Shown: one piece after another, positions 1 through 11,619 of the stretch
How positions within the stretch are numbered: the stretch's first letter is position 1
Layout of the letters: every line of letters starts with the position of its first letter
From: Pristionchus mayeri
Lineage: Eukaryota > Nematoda > Chromadorea > Rhabditida > Neodiplogasteridae
Direction: 5' to 3'
NCBI GenBank assembly: GCA_036245805.1
Contig: BTRK01000002.1
Location: 10,536,689 to 10,600,688, forward strand
DNA length: 64,000 nt
Notes under the pieces: model-generated
Database searches by the model: none
What the model saw: the letters and a program-made list of their open reading frames with translations, nothing else
What the model was told of the DNA's origin: nothing
Translations under genes and position numbers: made by a program

Positions 1-2400
1 TGTTGGGAGACGTCGTGTGGTTGTCTGCGGTGATTTCAATTGCAAGGTTGGATCACGGCTGGCTAAACATGAAGAGTGGATAGGGAGACACGGACTCGGA
101 ATGCGTAATGAAAGAGGACAAGTTCTGGGAGACTTTTGTTGTGCTAATAAATTGAAGATCATGAATACGAGATTTGACAAGCGAGAGAGTCGCAAGTGGT
201 CATGGCAATCACCTGATATGAAAACGAAAAATTTGATCGATTTCATACTCTGCCAGGATCCTTCACTTTTTCTTGATGTCTCCATAGTTGGATCTCACTC
301 GTTCTCGTCCGATCATCGCCTTATTATGGCCAGAATACGAATCAATCAGAAAGAACGAAAGCGACACCGACCACCAAGAATCAATCAGAGACTGTCAATT
401 CCTGCATTCGCAGCATCTATGGCAAGCCAGCAAACCAATCTATCAAACTACCAGGAGATCGTGAGTTCGAGTAAAAACATAGCGGCAACTTGCATGATTC
501 CTGATCCGAAACCCAAGAGATTAAGCTACAAGACGGAACAATTGATGAGAAGTAGAAACATGCTCCGAAAGCAACCTCTTACCGCACTGAATAGGATAAA
601 TCTAGCTGTGACTAGCAAAGCTCTAAGGTTCTCTCTCAATGACGATCTACATCGACGGCATGTGCTGTTTGTCGAGGAGGCGGTACGGTACGGTAGAAGC
701 ACGAAATTGGCTCTACGTAAATCAGAAATTGGAAGAACTACGTTAAGTAGACTAATGAAAGATGATGGAAGTGTAGCCGCCAATAGAAGCCAAGTATCCC
801 AAACAGTTCAATCGTACTATAGCCGCCTATACTCATCAACTATTCAAATCGCCCAATCAAAATACGGTAGCGATGACACATTTCCTTCGATCCTCTCAAG
901 TGAAATTATGTTGGCTATAGCTCAATTAAAGAATGGAAAAGCTCCAGGCCAAGACAAGATAAGTGCAGAAATGATAAAGGCAAGTGCGGAGACTCTAACG
1001 AAACACTTCCTCGTATTGTTTAACGAGTGGATCGAAAGGGAGGAGATTCCCGACGAGCTCTCAGATTCGACAATTTCATTGATATTCAAAAAAGGATCGC
1101 CACTCGAGATAGGAAATTACCGCCCAATAGCCCTGATGAACTTGACATGCAAGCTCTTCACCTCAGTTATCGACAATCGAATTGAAATTATACTATCAGA
1201 GAACCAGCCGAGTGAGCAAGCAGGATTTCGTCGAAACTATTCAACCACTGATCACATATTCACTCTCTCGGAGCTAATCAGCAAGTCAAATGAGTATCAG
1301 TTTCCTCTATATTTAATATTCATTGACTACCGAAAAGCTTTCGACTCGGTAGAATTCCATCATGTTTGGGAGGCTCTGAATAATCAAGGCGTTCATAGCA
1401 AGATCATAAATACTCTAAGTGCAATCTATTCCAAAGCAAAAGTCTCGGTGAGAGTTGGCAGTGATCGAGTACCTGTCGACATTCGGAGAGGAGTACGCCA
1501 AGGGGATCCGATTAGCCCGCACTTATTCAATGCAGTATTGGAGGGAATATTTCGAAGAATGGATTGGACAGCTTATGGAGTGAATGTAAACGGCCAGCGA
1601 ATGAACCACCTTCGCTACGCCGATGACGTAGTTCTCATATCTCACTATGCAACCGAAAGCAATACTATGTTGCAAGAACTATCAAGAAGAAGCAAAGAGG
1701 TTGGCTTGGAGATCAACATAGGCAAAACAGTCATAATGTCCAATACAACACGAGTCCCTATGTTCATCGGCAATGATCGAATAGATTACGCTGATTCATT
1801 CATATACTTGGGCACGCGTCTATCGTTTGATCAAACTCTCTCTCTTGAAATTAATAGAAGAATAGGAGGATCTTGGAGAGCCTATAACAAGTTCATCAAC
1901 TTCTTTACGAATCGGAGATGCGCCGTTGGGCTGAAAGTACGCCTTTTCCGAATGTGCGTCGAGCCTTCGCTAACTTACGGAAGTGAAACTTGGAGCACCA
2001 CAGCAAGAGACAGAAAACGGCTCATTGTTGCTCAAAGAAACATGATGGGCAAGATGATTGGAGTAAGCCGAATGGACCGAATATCAAACGCAACGCTGTC
2101 TCAACGTGTCCCTTTAACCGATATCCGAGTTCGAGTAATGATAAGGAAGAGGAGATGGGCGGAGAGACTAGCCACCTTAACCGATGATCGTTGGTCCAAG
2201 AGAGTGTACGAGTGGATTCCGTGGGATTGCACAAGACCCGTTGGACGACCTAGAGTCAGATGGAGAGATGAACTCACTAAAGAACACGGTGTACACTGGC
2301 AACGCGTATACAGGGAAAACCCGACTGAATGGAAGACTGGCATTGTTCGACAGGCCTCTGCCTTAACGCTCGAATAAATGATTATGATTATGATTATAGA
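1..2400 (+). mobile_element. RTE-clade non-LTR retrotransposon (3' part)
   Basis: The element consists of the endonuclease/RT frame followed at once by a very short 3' end made of three ATGATT-like units (about 2376-2397). A short 3' UTR ending in a simple repeat is typical of RTE elements. The 5' end and any target duplication are off-window. It directly abuts a mariner transposase remnant, so it probably inserted into that older mariner copy. Confidence 0.8.
2..2377 (+). CDS. RTE-type LINE endonuclease/reverse transcriptase, 5'-truncated by window
   Basis: This is one uninterrupted frame of about 790 residues, open to the left edge, so the endonuclease N-terminus is off-window. The first residues carry the GDFN motif of an apurinic-type (EEP) endonuclease, and the domain's SDHRL motif follows near residue 100. 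A reverse transcriptase follows, with NYRPIAL, FIDYRKAFDS, the RRGVRQGDPISP block and the catalytic YADDVV. The C-terminal tail ends with GRPRVRWRDE and spaced Trp residues, as in RTE/BovB-like LINEs. The enzyme would nick target DNA and reverse-transcribe the element RNA (family knowledge). No frameshift or stop is visible in the window part, so the element may be young. The stop lies next to a short ATGATT repeat tail. Confidence 0.9.
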   Translation, partial: VGRRRVVVCGDFNCKVGSRLAKHEEWIGRHGLGMRNERGQVLGDFCCANKLKIMNTRFDKRESRKWSWQSPDMKTKNLIDFILCQDPSLFLDVSIVGSHSFSSDHRLIMARIRINQKERKRHRPPRINQRLSIPAFAASMASQQTNLSNYQEIVSSSKNIAATCMIPDPKPKRLSYKTEQLMRSRNMLRKQPLTALNRINLAVTSKALRFSLNDDLHRRHVLFVEEAVRYGRSTKLALRKSEIGRTTLSRLMKDDGSVAANRSQVSQTVQSYYSRLYSSTIQIAQSKYGSDDTFPSILSSEIMLAIAQLKNGKAPGQDKISAEMIKASAETLTKHFLVLFNEWIEREEIPDELSDSTISLIFKKGSPLEIGNYRPIALMNLTCKLFTSVIDNRIEIILSENQPSEQAGFRRNYSTTDHIFTLSELISKSNEYQFPLYLIFIDYRKAFDSVEFHHVWEALNNQGVHSKIINTLSAIYSKAKVSVRVGSDRVPVDIRRGVRQGDPISPHLFNAVLEGIFRRMDWTAYGVNVNGQRMNHLRYADDVVLISHYATESNTMLQELSRRSKEVGLEINIGKTVIMSNTTRVPMFIGNDRIDYADSFIYLGTRLSFDQTLSLEINRRIGGSWRAYNKFINFFTNRRCAVGLKVRLFRMCVEPSLTYGSETWSTTARDRKRLIVAQRNMMGKMIGVSRMDRISNATLSQRVPLTDIRVRVMIRKRRWAERLATLTDDRWSKRVYEWIPWDCTRPVGRPRVRWRDELTKEHGVHWQRVYRENPTEWKTGIVRQASALTLE

Positions 2401-2985
2401 TCCAATCGTCGATGGGTCAATTCCATCATCGCTACAGATGAGAAGTGGATCACGTACGATAACCCTGTGAGGAGACTGCAATGGGTGGATGCAGATGAGA
2501 AGCCCACGCCCGTCCCGAAGAAGGAAGAGCACGGAAAGAAGGAACTCCTCTGCTTCTTCTTCTCAGTGCTCGTTCCCATATACTAGGAGATCCTCGCCCC
2601 TGGCACCAGCATCAATGCCGACCTCTTCTCTGAACAACTGGAAGATGTCGCGATCAGAGTCCCTCCCAGACTCCTGAACATGGGCAAAATTCTTCTTCTG
2701 ATGGATAATGCTCGCCCACATCGAGCGAAGATGACCCAGAAGAAAATGGACGAGCTGAAGATCGAGAGGATTCCCCATCCACCGTATTCCCCGGATCTCT
2801 CCCCATGCGACTACCACTGCTTCCGCTCTCTCTCTGACTTCTGCAAAGGAAAGAAGTTCAAGAATCGAGATGAAGTTGTGAGGGCTTTCGTGAACTGGGC
2901 GGTCTCGAAGAAACCCGCATTCTGGAAGAGAGGAATCGAGACCCTGCCCAATGGAGGGAGGTAGTGAGAAAGAAGGGGGCATACA
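2401..2985 (+). pseudogene. mariner transposase remnant (C-terminal two thirds)
   Basis: The translation shows the mariner catalytic core: ATDEKWITYDNP (first Asp), MDNARPHRAK (second Asp) and PHPPYSPDLSPCDYH (third Asp), followed by FRSL and KGKKFKNRDEV. Spacing fits the DD34D mariner group. The frame is interrupted by an in-frame TAG at about 2584-2586, where relatives usually carry Tyr, and the C-terminus is eroded. The helix-turn-helix N-terminal part is absent. It would lie to the left of the LINE if the LINE split the element. Not functional as read. Confidence 0.85.
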
Positions 2986-3029
2986 TTGGTCACTGAGAAT
3001 TGTAAAGCATTGAATAAAAAATAAAAACA

Positions 3030-3060
3030 AAAAATTATACGAACTTTCCGGACACCCCAA
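3030..3060 (+). repeat. Probable 3' terminal inverted repeat of the mariner copy
   Basis: About 50 bases after the transposase remnant comes a stretch ending ACTTTCCGGACACCCC, which looks like a mariner terminal repeat (the mirror of GGGGTGTCCGGAAAGT). The matching 5' repeat is not in the window. Gene A's next exon starts 35 bases further on, so the mariner probably sits in an intron of gene A. Confidence 0.5.
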
Positions 3061-3094
3061 TATTTTTTTCGTAAATCTTTATTAGCATTTACAG

Positions 3095-6000
3095 GCGGGC
3101 CGAGAGGCAAAATGCGCCTGAACAAGTCAGCTACGAGCAGATGCTTATGCGCTATGGTATTTATCGCATTATTTGAATTAGAATAATTTAAAATAATTAA
3201 TTTTAACAATTTAAAAAAAACAGTGTTCAGGAGACTGGAAAAACGTGCGATGGCAGCTCATGGCCTACCTGGGGCTTGTGTTCGCCGCCAACTTACACAA
3301 GGCACACGGGTGAGGGGAGAGACCAAAGATCAAAGATCAACTAGTTATTGCCTAACGAATTTTGCTTGTCTCTTCGAGATTACCTCCACATAGAAATCGA
3401 AACCAATGATGAAATATCGTGAAAATATGAAAATAATAATTTTAAAAAAAATAATTTTAAATTTCTATTTGTAAAAAAAATTTGCAGAGACTTCTTGAAG
3501 ATGGCGTTTGAACTCGAGACGATCACCGTCGGTCGACACGTGGCGTGTTGCTGCGATATGAACCCAGTCTTGCAGTACGGAGACCATCTCGGGCACATTG
3601 TGAGTGGAACTGGAAAAGTATCTAAATAGCGCGCCACTAGTGAGCATGATACTGTTTTACTTTTCAAACGAATACAAAAATTATAATTTAAAAAAAACAA
3701 CCCAAAATATCATGTGGCCTAAGACAAGAACAATTCCTTTAAAAAATGTAAATTTTTCAGTATGGCGCGTACAATCCCCTATCGGTATGGGTGCTCCTAT
3801 GCGGATTGGCATTCAGTTTCACGTGCGTGCTGTGGGAGAGGTTAGGACGGAGGGACGGAGATCACATATCAACGATCTAGAGAGAGACATATCAACTATC
3901 ACTAGCCGAACAAACACAATATGTCTAAATAATTTGCCCTTCAATCTTAACTTTGCTACGCAATGTATCGCAAACAAGCTGCGCTCAGCTAGACGTTATA
4001 GTCGCGATAAATTATATTTATTATGTTGTTTCAGATACCTCGGCAGACGGAAAGCTATGCTCATAGCTTGCATTGTTGGAATCATAGTTTCGGGTGCGAT
4101 GAAAAATAAAAGATTACTGTTTGTTTTTGTTGCAAATTTCAGTATGTTCCTGCTTCGAAGCTAGTCCCGAGGTGATCACGGTGATGTCGATGGTTTTCGG
4201 CCTCGTAAGAATGGTGTGTTAATAATTATGTTGGCACTTCTTCGATATTTGACCCACCCACCTTCTCATTTATAAACATTTCTCACTGATTTTCACACAA
4301 CTCCAGAGGGGGGAATTAAAAATGTAAACAATTAAAAATGTATAAAAATTTTAATTTTGCAATGTGCCGAAAACATTTGGCAAGGGGCCAAAAAGGTCAT
4401 ATTGCAGGTCATTGATGTCTGCACTGTGTCGACGCTGACTGAGATGCTCCCGTACAATCTGCGATTTATCGCTGTGTTGCTGTACCCGATCTGCAACGGT
4501 GCGACCAATGCGATCGCGGTGAGACCCAAAAAATTTGAATATTGGCAAAGTGCCAACAAATTTGAAGGTCATGAGTTTCCACTTCAAATGGCTTGACGAG
4601 GGAAGTATGGGCGTGGCCGTCGCTTCGGCGGTCAGCTTCGTGCTTGCAAGCGTTGTCGTGTTGTTGTTAGTTTAATTACTAATAATATTAATTAAATAAT
4701 ATTAATAATATTTTAATAATATTTATTAAATATCATTTTAGTTACGCTCGCGAATCGCTAATTCATCTCGTCGTTCGGAACCAGACTGACGTTGTGGAAC
4801 AGGCGAGAAATTTATCATTTTTGAATTTTTTTTTAATTTCTAAAAAAAAGATCCCGAAAAAAAAACATTTCTACCGTTGCAAATTCATGTTTCAGGTAAT
4901 TCTTGCGAAGGAAATGCGCATATTTGAAACAAATCGCGAAGGCACCGAACAGCAACATCGGCAAATGGCCAAAGCCATCTTTATGGACCTTGTTTATCTG
5001 TAAGTTGGCGATATGTTTCGAATATTTAAATGTCTTTTTTTAAAATATTTGGCAGCATATGATAACTACTGCTAGCCTTAACGAAGAAAGTGCGATCCAT
5101 TGCTCCAAAGGGTATGCTCTGTATCCGCCCGGTAAGCGGAAGATTCGAATCCCGGTCCGAGCATATCCTTTGCAATCTTGCACAATGATTATGTCTCTTG
5201 AGCCTACTCGGCAATGACCAGAGTTTACTCAGATACTGTACAGTCAATGCTCCAAAAATATTTTCCAGGGATCGCGAAGAGCCCAAACTCTCCAAGTTCC
5301 TCAAGAAACTCTACAAGAACTGGGTCTTATTCGAACTGATCAAATGCTTTTTCCAATCGTAAGTTCATGTTCAAAATTAATAATAATAATAGTACAATAC
5401 TTTTAGCATTACTGCTGGCGCGGTCGAGTATGAATCCTACCACTTCTTGACGGAAGATTTTGCCGACCCCTACGCCACCAATATCGTTTTGGTGAGATAT
5501 TGCGCTGGCATTGGCGTTATAATCCAAATTATTCGTTTGTGCACCATCACTGGATCTCGCAAACGCAGAAATTTAGTAATGGGAGCAAATTCGATCTTTG
5601 ATCGTTGACACCTTCCAGATGATCGGCTACTTCATGACTGGCCCCATCATGTTCGCGCTGAGAAAGTAAGCGGTCAGATTTCGAAAATATTGTTGATCTT
5701 TGATCTCTCGAGGGCTCATCGAGGCAGGGCACTGCAGTGGTTGTTCACGGCCGCACTGCTCACAACCTGCACCCGGCATTTCTCCGTCAGTTGTATTTTA
5801 TATTATTATTTTTGTTGTTAAAATGCCGTTTGCAAAACCACAAAAAAACACAACCACAAAACACTATTTAAGTAACTATATTCAAATAGTAATTGCTTAA
5901 TGCCAGGTGTACATGGACAAGCGGAATCAGTGCTCCGCCGGTCACGCCCACTTCTTTATGGGTAATTTTTAATTAAATTAAATTTAAAAAAAAAAACATT

Positions 6001-7071
6001 TTAGCCGATTACCAATGGTTCCATGTGATCTCGGGAGCGTTCACGATCGGCCTGTGCACCAGCCTGCAGACTACGGTAATCGCTGATCTAGATCAATCAA
6101 TCAATCGATAATCCGTAGATCATGCTGCACTTTCTCGAGACGGCGCCATCGGTTCTGAGGCCGATGAGCGTTGCCGTTGTCTACATTCCGATGGTGAGAA
6201 TTAAAAAAAAATAATCTTTTAAAATATGTTTTTAAATGTATTTTTGAAATTTGTTTAGAAACTATCCAACGAGTTGTGCAATCTCTTCTTCGAAGAGGAT
6301 GGCGTGGAGGTTCATATTTGTTTAGCAGATTACATAATCTCCTACTGCTCTTGAATTCCTCTTGAATATTTCCGCCCGATTCAGCAATTAATAAAATAAC
6401 AATAATAATAATAATCTTAAATTTAAGGCGGATCGCTCTATCGTGCCCGTCTACGTCTATCATCTGCTCATCATCTGCGTCACCGCGTGGGGATCGAAAA
6501 GAAGGGAGAAGATGCAAATCTCACTCCACATGTTCGACCTCCTGCCGCGGTTAGTTTAATGACAATACACAACAAATAATAACAAACAAGTGTAGTTCAA
6601 CAAACCGGAAGTACAATTTTATGTATCCTCGTACTCGTATTTGTTCGTAGGCTGCACAAATAATACCATAATAATATAGAAAGGGTAACTAGCAAAGACA
6701 AGTCATTATTGCAATTTTGCTGCGAATTCAAATTAATACCGAGCAAACTCTAATTTGAGAACGGCTGAAAAAAAGATAACCGACTATTTCTACACAGGCT
6801 AAACTATTCCTATGACTAATTGTGTTGCTAAGGAAATGGATAAATTACATTTCCCTAAATTTCAGTGACTCCGAGACCGATTCCGATGAGAAGGACGAGA
6901 ATGATGGGAACACTACGGCACCCGTGGGCTTTTATTTTAACTCTTTTCGATATTAATTAATCAATAATTTAATTTTTTTATTATCAGGAGCCCACTGCAA
7001 CGGACATCGTGCTGGCATCCAGTGAACCAGTGACCACTCAGGCAGAGAAGACAATGATGTCATCGGCGTAG
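3095..7071 (+). CDS. Gene A: SLC22-like major facilitator transporter (5' end missing)
   Basis: Twenty-one visible exons keep one frame of about 546 residues: 3095-3156, 3231-3309, 3488-3599, 3761-3840, 4035-4093, 4143-4204, 4408-4518, 4568-4665, 4742-4802, 4896-4999, 5269-5358, 5407-5491, 5619-5665, 5713-5785, 5907-5961, 6005-6075, 6119-6193, 6259-6309, 6428-6549, 6866-6923 and 6988-7071. Hydrophobic segments alternate with MFS signatures: the basic loop WERYLGRRKAM, TLTEMLPYNLR (equivalent to the SLC22 VGPKYR loop), and ARESLIHLVV (equivalent to PESPRWL). The C-tail is acidic, Ser- and Thr-rich. It is probably a plasma-membrane transporter of small organic solutes; the substrate is unknown. 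The paralogue gene B begins with an extra 48-residue basic N-terminus, so the matching exon here should lie left of the transposon block. Exon 9 ends at a GC donor (CAG|gcgaga). An AATAAA lies at about 7143. Confidence 0.8.
5113..5168 (+). repeat. tRNA-like hairpin in gene A intron
   Basis: A stem of about 12 pairs (AAAGGGTATGCTC against GAGCATATCCTTT) encloses a second stem, CCGC/GCGG, and a B-box-like GATTCGAATCC. It looks like a decayed tRNA or tRNA-derived SINE end. No complete cloverleaf is visible, so I do not call a tRNA gene. Confidence 0.3.
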
Positions 7072-7726
7072 AATTTATCCAGTGATTAGCACGAGACTAA
7101 TCCGTCCAAAGTAAAACATCAATTTCAATTAATCAATTTCCGAATAAATAATTACTAGGAACTCGACTCGTGCCAGTGCTATCACAATTAATCATGAACG
7201 TTAATGGGAATTGTATATTTTCCTGGAGAATTCGTTTATCTTGTACGAAATCAAGCTGAGTGCTAAGAATCGTCAAATGCACCCTCAGATAAGATTGCTA
7301 TCCATGAATGATACATGTCCACTTCTGTCAATGATCTCTAGAAACGATTGTGCAATGTCTCTCCACAGTTCTTCGGTTTCTGGCCAGCCCCATCTCGCTC
7401 ATCTAGCCAACTCATTTCTAGATATTCCTCAATCATTTTCGCTCAACCCCTCAATGATGGTCGGTGATGGAACATGAAAGGGGGGTGGCTAGCAATCGAA
7501 TAAGTGCCGTCTCTCCTTTCAGCTTCTGGAGCCTCGCTTTCGCAGCTACTGAATCACTGCTGAAATAGCAGTCTTTTGAAATAATCGTAGACGTAGACCT
7601 TTGGATTTGCTAGATACAAAATTGCGCACTCAAATTTTTAACGTATGCACCGGAAAAAAACATTGTAAAAAGAGCTGTGATTGCCCTCTAATGGTGTCGA
7701 TCTGGCCAAGTATGTCGAGCACCATT

Positions 7727-7936
7727 TTACAACTTATTATCATTCTTATCTGCTTTATCTTTTAGCTCTTGTTCCCAGCGTATGTTGGCTTCTGTGATCA
7801 TGTTCTCTAAGAAGCCAGATATCGTGCATTTATTATACTGCAAGCAAGCATTAATTTCACCGGATCGGTACACTTCAAAGTACAGTTTCGGGTCATCAAT
7901 AGAGATGGCTGATCGAACGGGCTCGAGAGCATGCAA
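7727..7936 (-). CDS. Hypothetical open segment, 69 aa, minus strand
   Basis: This minus-strand frame has protein-like composition: a mixed N-terminus, then an amphipathic segment ending in WEQELKDKADKND. I recognise no family. A second minus-strand stretch at about 7425-7289 also reads protein-like (PETEELWRDIAQSF) but has stops upstream. The two may be decayed exons of one gene. A hairpin element begins 17 bases beyond the 5' end of this frame, which may have separated it from upstream coding sequence. This is a weak call. Confidence 0.25.
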   Translation of the reverse strand: MHALEPVRSAISIDDPKLYFEVYRSGEINACLQYNKCTISGFLENMITEANIRWEQELKDKADKNDNKL

Positions 7937-7952
7937 AAATTAACGTAGTAGT

Positions 7953-8051
7953 GCTCTAGGTCGGATGAGTACTATGACGTCATGCCGCCTTTAATACATC
8001 AATGATACATCAAAGGCGGCATGACGTCATAGTTCTCATCCGACCTAGTGC
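7953..8051. mobile_element. CRE-bearing hairpin MITE, copy 1
   Basis: This is an almost perfect palindrome of about 99 bases. The left arm CTAGGTCGGATGAG..TATGACGTCATGCCGCCTTT is mirrored by AAAGGCGGCATGACGTCATA..CTCATCCGACCTAG around a 20-base loop. Each arm holds a perfect TGACGTCA. A second copy occurs at 25190-25273, so this is a dispersed element. Confidence 0.75.
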
Positions 8052-9379
8052 CCGTAGTAGCTTCTACACAATACCGCACTGTCTTCATTATGTCTACACT
8101 CTAGACCGGTTGATCGGCAACAAATTGCGTATTTAGAATGAAGAATGAATGGTATCGTTTCTCGAGCTCTACTAGATTCACGTGCTCGTTACCCTATTTC
8201 CAACACTACTTTCAAAAAATCGAATTCGTTTTTCTAAAAAATTATATTCGAATGCTTGTTCTTGGGCAAAAACGCGAAGGCGGAAGTAAATGGGGAAGCA
8301 GGAAAATAACCGCTTTGGAGGCACAAGAGTCCATGTCCAAGAATACAAGTGGGATGTGGTAGTGAAATGGGGAAGATTGACGGCTCTTCACAGTGGCACG
8401 CCTTTTCCTGAGCCCGTAGCAACACACGTATAGCTCATATAGTAAACGAGGCGTTTTGTTACCCTACTGGGAGCGCATCTATATTATGGCGAAATACATG
8501 TTGTTGTTTTCAATTGAAATGTACACTTATCTTTACACCTGGAACATGTACTCTATAACGGTGCGGACAATATCAGGTCTAGACTAGAATTCTCCTCAAA
8601 TTTATCTCTTCACCTGGCATTCCAAGCCCAACGAGCTTGACAATTACGAAAGGCACAGTATTGCTCTACCGCTGATTTCCCTGAATCAGGCATTTCGCTG
8701 TCTCAGAAGATACGGTAACCTCGATTCCCTGATTCACCTGATTCAGGTAGGTCTAATGTGAAGAGTAGTGTGTGTGCTTTGGTCTTATCTCTCTCCACTG
8801 GCCAATTTTTATATCACTTATCATTTCAGAACAATCTGTTATCGCGCCAATCTTATCTTATCCCGGTGCACAAAGTGTGTTATTGATGTATCCAGGCGGA
8901 ACAACGCGGAGGGCACTAGGCCGATCGGATGATCTCTGTCCGAAAACCCAAAGTAGTCAACTGTATGAGTTTCACAGTATGTTCAGACACTGTCCAGAAG
9001 TCTTCTTCGACAATACTGCAGGAAAGTGCATTTGTTCGAGATCTGGAAGGTTGTAACTTGACGGGATCATCTGAGCACGCGGATTACTTTGGAAAATTCC
9101 CGCGAACACATATTACACGACTGCGAAATACACTATGAGTTCTACGTGTGTTGCTACGGTCACAGGGGCGGCGTGTTTATAGGAAGAACTGTCAATATCC
9201 TCTTTACACGATGCTTCCTTTTTTCTCGCTGCTAGGTACGAAATTTTCCAAAATTTCACCTAGCTTTCAAACGCTACCCTCATGTTCTACAACGAAATCC
9301 CGAGAGAATGACGCTTGGTTAGATGATGTATCAACGAAATCATAAGACAATAGTTCTGATCCGACTTATGGCTCGTGAG

Positions 9380-10230
9380 AACATTCCCAGAACGGGCACG
9401 GCAAATCTCTCTCGGCATTTCGTGTCTGTACCTGCACTCTATCCCTGTGTCGACTGCGACGGCGACACACGGTAAACAATCGTCATTCAGCCTACTCCCT
9501 CTTTCCTCTTCCCTGTCCCCCCCGAACATACAGTGCTTGAAATCGAACCTTTCATCGATCATTCACTGCCATTACAACCTTCACTAATACTACTTTACCA
9601 CTCTTCCCTGTCCCCCTCCCCGGTTCGCGTATGCCCACCATCCCTTAACTCTCGTCGCTTATGAGCATAATGTGTTTGGAATCGAACATTTCCTCGACCA
9701 TTCTCTGTCCTTCTAACATTCACTAAGGCTACTTTACCACTCTTCCATGTTCTCGCCTTGTTCTCATATGCTCACTATCGCTTGTGCTTCCGTCGCTTAT
9801 GAACATACAGTGATTGAAATTGAACATTTCCTTCACAATTCGAATATAATCTGCCTTTAGCCCGCCGCATATGCTTCCGTTTTCACTCAAAATTAGAATA
9901 AACGTCTCCTCACATCCCACTTTCGGCAGACATACAGTGCTAATTAAGGATTTCCCCCGCTATTCGACTGTCTTTCTGACTATTCTGTGGTTTATTGTTT
10001 GATTACTATCATCTCATCACTTACCATAGCCCGAACGCATTCTATGATCTCCTGTGCAAGAAATTAACAATTTTCCTCCACTATTCCAGCATTCTCTGTC
10101 TTTCTGACATATTCGTGATTTACTATTTACTCTCTATCATGCCATCGCATTTTCCTTGTCACATAATCAGAGCCCATAAGCTTCGGACACAGTGCAGGAT
10201 ATTATTTTTCACCCATTACTCGTTCGTTAC
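9380..10230. repeat. Degenerate tandem array, period about 130-140 bp
   Basis: A unit containing GAACATACAGTG followed by TGAAATCGAACATTTCC recurs with drift near 9525, 9663, 9801 and 9928, with weaker traces to about 10190. Between these lie related TTCACTA..CTACTTTACCACTCTTCC blocks. It looks like an old minisatellite. No coding function is seen. Confidence 0.55.
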
Positions 10231-11619
10231 ATATTATTTTCTTGGGAATAATATTAGAATGCATCTGCTAACCTAATCGCAATTAGTCTAGACTCGCCAC
10301 AAGTCGGGCCCGCTTACTCGAGCTCTAGGGCGGGATTAATTAGACGAACACAGCCTCTTCCTCGGGGGTGAAAGACGTGAGTGCCGAGCGCATTCTTTCC
10401 TATGGAAAGAGAGAGAAAAAGCGAGAGGAAGAAAAAGGGAAAAATAGGGGAGCTCACTCAGGCCAGTCTATGCGGTTTTTTGCTCGTTGCGTCTACTGCA
10501 TGTATTTTCACGCTTTTTATCTCTGTCTTTCTCTCTATTTCTCTCATATTTCATGTGTTTTCACCCTGAGTTTATCGTTTTTTTTACCGACGCATTAGGC
10601 GTCTTTCCGCGTCCGTCAGCTTAATTTCGTTTGCTCTTTGACGATGGGGGCTTCCCGACCTTTAGCGGGCTTCTAAATAACCTCCGGCTCTTCACTTTTC
10701 TTCGTTCGTTTACCGAGCAATCTGTTAATTACCATTTGGCGCACGACTCTCGACAAATTCCATTCAGCTCAGATTGTTTACATGTTCCCCAATTTTCCAA
10801 TTTGCCTGTTCTTTGCAGAGCTTTTGCAGATAGTCAGAGCAAATAGCAAGAGTGGTTCCCATTTTTTCTAGTCTCGAGTGTCCTCTCGCCATCACTCACT
10901 TTCTCTAGTTCCCTCATGTGTTACACTCCATTGATCGAGCTTTGCACAGAGAGCACATATCTAAAGAAGGGCACACTCTAGCACGTTTAGTTCCACACTT
11001 TCTGCCCTCATTCCGCCATTGTCTCCACAAATGCTATCTCGTCAGGCAGATAGTATGAGAGAGCACGCAAAACCGAGTCACACTGACCTTCCTTAATTTT
11101 TTCGGCTATCCTCGAGCAAGAAAAACAACGATAAAAGCAACAAAGCGACTCCACGCATCACTACAGCCCCACACTATTCCGCTTCAGCGTTTTATCTGAT
11201 TGGCAAGATAGCACGTAAAACAACGAGTGGAACCGCTTTGTCTTCGCTCGCCTCCTTGGGATGTGCAAGTAGTGATAAATCGTGTGCTAAACTCGGCACA
11301 TTCACGCCTCTTCTAGTTTACTCTCCTCGATCCGTATGCTCTCTCGCTCTCTATCTAACCCCCTGTGCCCTCCCAGTTTCAAACGCTCTCTAGCCGTCAA
11401 TTCTTAGACGCCAAACGGTTTGTCCTCCTCCCTCCTCTCCCCCCTCTTCCCTCCCTCGCTCCCCCCATATCCTTCCCCCTCGTGATGATCATAGACCACT
11501 GGCCGTCGATGGCGTTTTTCGACGGGGAGACTGCCTCCTCCTCGTCCCTCCGATTCTCCCCTCCCCGCTGTTTGCATAGCGAAACAAAGCGTAGTGCAGG
11601 AGCACGAGGGCGGTTTCGT

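Noticed and set aside
3095..7071. Gene A first considered as an unrelated four-helix channel because of its early Cys-rich loop
   Set aside because: Assembled exons show more than ten hydrophobic segments and MFS loop signatures (GRR, TEMLPYNLR, RESLIHL).
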